This document shows positions 61,901 to 64,000 of a stretch of 64,000 nt of DNA, piece by piece (the first letter of the stretch is position 1; every line of letters starts with the position of its first letter). Position numbers and translations under genes: made by a program. Below the pieces are notes generated by a model that was given only the letters and a program-made list of their open reading frames with translations, was not told where the DNA came from and made no database searches. Origin of the DNA: GCA-003244245 sp035606945 (GTDB lineage Bacteria; Actinomycetota; Actinomycetes; Mycobacteriales; Pseudonocardiaceae); the NCBI GenBank assembly GCA_035606945.1, contig DATNDR010000042.1, positions 30,390 through 94,389 on the forward strand. Reading direction: 5' to 3'.

Positions 61901-62299
61901 GCGGTTGACCGCCTGGCCGAAATAGCTTCCCTCGTCGCGCCGCTGGGCCTCTCCGGTGTGCAGGGCGATGCGCAGCGTCGGCTTCTCGGGACAGTTTCCG
62001 GCATGGGCGGCACGCTGGATGTCCAGCGCGGCCGCCACGGCATCCGAGGCGCGGGTGAACGCCGCCACGATGCTGGTGGCGTCGTCCTGCTGCCGCCGCC
62101 GCACCCCACCGTGCCGCGAAATCGCCTCGTCGAGCACGCATTCCCGCACGCGCGTCGAGCCCTCGACATCGGCCCGCATGAACGTCGCGGTGCCGACCGG
62201 CAGCTGGAAGGTCTCCTGCTCGATGCCGCCTGCGTTCACCGGGGGTTCTTCCCACCTCAGCGGCCAGCCCGTCCGGTCGCGCTCGTGCGATTGTTGCAT
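58886..62299 (-). CDS. nucleotide-cyclase / NB-ARC / LuxR multidomain regulator
   Basis: 1137 aa. Residues 35-185 form a class III cyclase domain (TATFMRADVEGSTRV with D44; YFGQAVNRCARLG with N132 and R136). The second metal motif reads QQDDATSIVAAF instead of the usual EGDG, so activity is doubtful. Residues 210-560 are an NB-ARC ATPase with Walker A GAGGCGKT (239-246) and a VVMDNCEHLL Walker B. A long TPR-like region follows, and a LuxR helix-turn-helix at the end (SLTPTELEVVRHIAAGRTNRQIGERMFISLGTVKAHLSHIFAKLG). It probably senses a ligand and activates unknown targets. ATG with GGAGGCG upstream. Confidence 0.88.
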   Translation of the reverse strand: MQQSHERDRTGWPLRWEEPPVNAGGIEQETFQLPVGTATFMRADVEGSTRVRECVLDEAISRHGGVRRRQQDDATSIVAAFTRASDAVAAALDIQRAAHAGNCPEKPTLRIALHTGEAQRRDEGSYFGQAVNRCARLGAVAHGGQVVLSRTTRDLVGDRLPDRAELVDLGVHRLGDLGRPEHVFGLVHPELPAEFPPLRSLDTMPNNLPGELTSFVGRRTELARIGDSLERARLLTLTGAGGCGKTRLALQAAADAIDHHPDGVWWAELARLEDSALLAAAVITAIRSREVPGVPVHHTLVEHLRARRTLVVMDNCEHLLAACAELVDVLLRACPSLTVLATSRAPLGVPGEITWRVPSMSLPAEPDLDPIEALRQSDAVSLFIDRALQVRQEFTITAANAPTIAQICHDLDGIPLAIELAAARVRMLAPEQISRALADRFHLLTGGARTVMPRHQTLEASIDWSHELLNDGERTVLRRLSVFTGGWTLDAAEQVCSGDQIHRKDVLDLLTGLVDKSLVATDERDRQTRYRMLETVRQYSAARLADAGEADELRERHLAFHVALAEAVEPQLLGAGRDNPVLDTLATELPNIRAAVEWAATSDPDAGLRLVTALTVFWVFTGRYREGDTCYARALEAGEEPTVLRGRAMAGRASLGHYGGAGQAAHRWAQVALDIGETCGDVWTQGRALNTLGLRASLGDPAGGRPLLQRSVELATQADDDWCRVDASSCLAIGWIFQDGFDTARPLLDDLQATATQLEYRWGLAWPWLCLGWEAAFQGRLTAARELLSRCVAVSDEVGLPITNGLANGFLTYAHLAGGNTELAHSLASTTLKRVQEAGAGLVSGMANHMLAATLMARGELAATRDYLEIAVDGDRRSGFRYVLSWHLALLGSLERVEGKLDAAQGCGEEAREIARRLGSGWLQAGAERLLGRVALAAGAAPDAERYVHHALGRLAAKGFAIDIPECLDLLGAVAGTQESDGEAARLLGAAAAARARLGVVRFPPEPDYWSGIERATREALGDDGYHAAFTAGAALSTDEAVGYVRRARGERKRPSRGWDSLTPTELEVVRHIAAGRTNRQIGERMFISLGTVKAHLSHIFAKLGTPSRAHLAAEATRRGLDRDDAHNPHSAGSAAE

Positions 62300-62328
62300 C
62301 GCCAGCGCCTCCGCGTGTAGGTGCGCAG

Positions 62329-62769
62329 TCAGCCACCCATGAAGAACATCTCCAGCTGGATATTGTCTGGATCGCGGAATACCAGCGTCGAAAACTTCAG
62401 CTCACCATCGATGTCAGTCACTCCAGAGTGCGACACTCCCACACTGTCCAACCATTCCGCCCAGGATGTCAGATCTGCGCGGCTCGGCACGGAGATGCCG
62501 ATGTGGTCGAGGCCGGTTCGAGTTTCGTCGAACGGCTGGCCGTCATTTGCGGCATGATGCTCCAGACCGATGATGATTCCGGCATTGAAGTCAGCGAGAA
62601 TCACCTCGTATCCTCCCTGTTCATTGCCGTAGTGCGGGAACTTGCCTTGAATGCGTTCCAGCCCTAGTACGCGCTCATACCAGGATATGCTAGCCTCAAT
62701 ATCGGTTACGGTGGGAGAGAAGTGGTGGAAGCCGGTCATCGGCGGTCGCTGCATCGCCGTCTGATTCAT
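62329..62769 (-). CDS. VOC-superfamily (glyoxalase-like) protein
   Basis: 146 aa with two beta-alpha-beta-beta-beta modules. GFHHFSPTVTDIEASISWYERVLGLERI starts the first; LDHIGISVPSRADLTSWAEWLDSVGV, then STLVFRDPDNIQLEMFFM, forms the second. H15, H92 and E140 are candidate metal ligands. The family covers dioxygenases, isomerases and resistance proteins. ATG at 62769 with AAGGGGAT upstream. Last gene of a three-gene operon. Confidence 0.82.
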   Translation of the reverse strand: MNQTAMQRPPMTGFHHFSPTVTDIEASISWYERVLGLERIQGKFPHYGNEQGGYEVILADFNAGIIIGLEHHAANDGQPFDETRTGLDHIGISVPSRADLTSWAEWLDSVGVSHSGVTDIDGELKFSTLVFRDPDNIQLEMFFMGG

Positions 62770-62784
62770 TTCGATCCCCTTACC

Positions 62785-63207
62785 TCAGCTCAATTCATAG
62801 AGCTCGAACCGCAGCACGCCTGCGCTGATGACGCCTTTGCCAACGGCCTGGATCTTGTTGAGCCAGGCGTAGCGGTCGTCGCCGGTCTCGAAACGGGGAG
62901 CTGTGTACGCGGTCGCGCCTTCGAGTCCACGAGACAGGTCCACCCGACCGTTGTACGACACATAGATCAGTGCCCCATCGTCGGTTTCAAGGGTGAATCG
63001 CACGTCCATGTGACCAATTCCCGCCGGGCTGACGGCGGCCCAGTCGGCAGCCGCAACTCCCTTGAGCTTGGCCTGAAGACGTTGTCCTCTGCAGTCGACA
63101 GAGATGATCTCAATGATTGCTCGGGTGCCCGATGGGCAGCCGGGCATCATGATCGGTTCGGAAAGCCCCACTTCTGCGGTGCCGAGTGGAATGAGTTCAA
63201 TAGTCAT
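62785..63207 (-). CDS. DUF3237-domain protein
   Basis: 140 aa beta-barrel-like protein: GTRAIIEIISVDCRGQRLQAKLKGVAAADWA, then MDVRFTLETDDGALIYVSYNGRVDLS and AYTAPRFETGDDRYAWLNKIQAVGKG, the typical DUF3237 pattern. ATG at 63207; the upstream extension of the frame has no ribosome site. Between the VOC gene (15 nt away) and the SnoaL-like gene (34 nt away). Role unknown; DUF3237 genes often accompany catabolic genes. Confidence 0.8.
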   Translation of the reverse strand: MTIELIPLGTAEVGLSEPIMMPGCPSGTRAIIEIISVDCRGQRLQAKLKGVAAADWAAVSPAGIGHMDVRFTLETDDGALIYVSYNGRVDLSRGLEGATAYTAPRFETGDDRYAWLNKIQAVGKGVISAGVLRFELYELS

Positions 63208-63241
63208 GGCAAATTCCGTTTCTATGATAGAGGCGAAGTGG

Positions 63242-63652
63242 CTACACGAAGGGAAACGGATTGTCGATGACATAGAGCCAGCGTCCGTCCGCCTGCCGGC
63301 GAAGGACGGCCGAGCCGGTGCCGCCCAACATCATCGGATTGCCATCAGAATCACTGCCCTCGAACTTCCATTCAAAGGATTCGAGCGCAAGGTCTCCGAC
63401 ACAATGGAGGCTTCCGATCTTGAGCTCGAATCGTGGCTTCGCGGCCAGGAGGCCGGCAAAGGTCTCCCGGATGGCTTCGGAACCTGACGCAACCTGACCC
63501 GGAGCCGGAATAAACACCGCATTGGGCTCGTAGCGGCTGACCATCCCTTCGAGGTCACCCGCATTGATCGCGTTCTGAGATGCTCTGATGGTTTCTTCCG
63601 GTTTATCGAGCTGGGTTGCGCTCGGCGCGCCATTCCAGGTGTTCGCTGCCAT
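63242..63652 (-). CDS. SnoaL/NTF2-like protein (DUF4440-type)
   Basis: 136 aa cone-shaped alpha+beta fold: PEETIRASQNAINAGDLEGMVSRYEPNAVFIPAPGQVASGSEAIRETFAGLLAAKP, then VLRRQADGRWLYVIDNPFPF. Members are hydratases, cyclases, isomerases or ligand-binding proteins. ATG at 63652 with GGAG just upstream. First gene of the operon with DUF3237 and VOC proteins; the three small binding folds together suggest a short catabolic or detoxification route. Confidence 0.82.
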   Translation of the reverse strand: MAANTWNGAPSATQLDKPEETIRASQNAINAGDLEGMVSRYEPNAVFIPAPGQVASGSEAIRETFAGLLAAKPRFELKIGSLHCVGDLALESFEWKFEGSDSDGNPMMLGGTGSAVLRRQADGRWLYVIDNPFPFV

Positions 63653-64000
63653 TTCTCCACCTTCCGGCCACCCGCTGAAAGCGTTACCGACGCAATTGCG
63701 CCTCTCGACTCCGATCGTGACCTGCCGGCGCTGGGCCTACATCAGCCATCCGGCCTATATCCGCAGCGGCGGGGCTCGCCTGCGTCCCGCTGCCGCGCTG
63801 GACAGCCGCTCGGCGCTCGCCGGTCAGGTCATCTCCGATCTGCTGGTGATGCGAATGATCAAGACTACTGCTCCCGCGCTGGTCCCCGCCCTGGCACGCG
63901 TAAGCCCGATACCGTTCTCTCCTGCACCCGTGACCGGCGACAGGGAACGACCGGCGATGTCCGCGAGCTGACATCGCACATGTCGGTCAGAGACGCCCGC
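63653..64000. other. right-edge region without a convincing gene
   Basis: About 350 nt to the window edge. A plus-strand frame stays open to 63971 (segment WAYISHPAYIRSGGARL, then LAGQVISDLLVMRMIKTTAPALVPAL), but it has no start signal or family I recognise and may be a remnant. The promoter of the three-gene operon must lie in the left part. Confidence 0.35.

Overview
High-GC actinobacterial chromosome, most likely from the Pseudonocardiales or a close relative. The GC-rich third positions, the many GTG/TTG starts, 4-nt GTGA/ATGA gene couplings, AfsR/SARP and TPR-LuxR regulators, an Rpf domain, UdgX and poxvirus-type topoisomerase IB all fit; the order is an inference. I see no rRNA, tRNA, CRISPR array, transposase or prophage. 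The window mixes housekeeping genes with an accessory, partly decaying region.

Layout. 1-0.9 kb: end of 6-phosphogluconate dehydrogenase and a vapBC-type pair. 1.1-9.2 kb (minus strand): a complete branched-chain amino-acid-type ABC operon (livKHMGF) ending in a class V aminotransferase, preceded by a beta-lactamase-fold protein and a PaaK-like acyl-CoA ligase. 9.2-22.4 kb: a redox and secondary-metabolism-like stretch with a PPOX flavoprotein, cytochrome P450, SNase-fold protein, flavodoxin-fold reductase, Rieske-TPP enzyme fusion, kinase-fold protein with an altered HGD motif, TPR-LuxR regulator, pseudo-hydrolase/FAD oxidase fusion and two methyltransferases. 22.5-26.8 kb: a SARP/NB-ARC regulator followed by gene relics. 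26.9-33.5 kb: lipoprotein, two paralogous DHA2 exporters, two paralogous TetR repressors and an HlyD-like adaptor, with a 9-nt motif shared by three of the upstream regions.

34.1-36 kb holds the most interesting locus. A 54-residue Gly/Trp/Asn peptide has 8 Trp, a short charged leader and a C-terminal Cys. It has its own strong Shine-Dalgarno sequence next to a hairpin. A stem-loop and then a class A FAD monooxygenase follow. This looks like an unrecognised peptide-modification (RiPP-like) unit; that function is inference.

36-48 kb: PAP2 phosphatase, ROK kinase, a TerC plus alternative-oxidase-like di-iron pair, HtpX, PucR regulator, envelope/holin-like small proteins, UdgX and topoisomerase IB. 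48-57 kb: YihY, CinA/PncC, then a decaying segment (methyltransferase with an internal deletion, SARP fragment, remnants of a methyltransferase, SMP-30, VapC and SDR) interleaved with intact genes (phosphotransferase, Rpf, RibD-C reductase, POT transporter). 57-64 kb: MurJ, a giant cyclase/NB-ARC/LuxR regulator and a VOC/DUF3237/SnoaL three-gene operon.

Two families of long intergenic inverted repeats are scattered through the window. Family A has core GGATGCAGA at about 9.2, 9.9, 36.8 and 51.9 kb. Family B has core GACATGGAGACATATC at about 14.8, 29.5, 42.8 and 57.3 kb. Both sit at gene borders.
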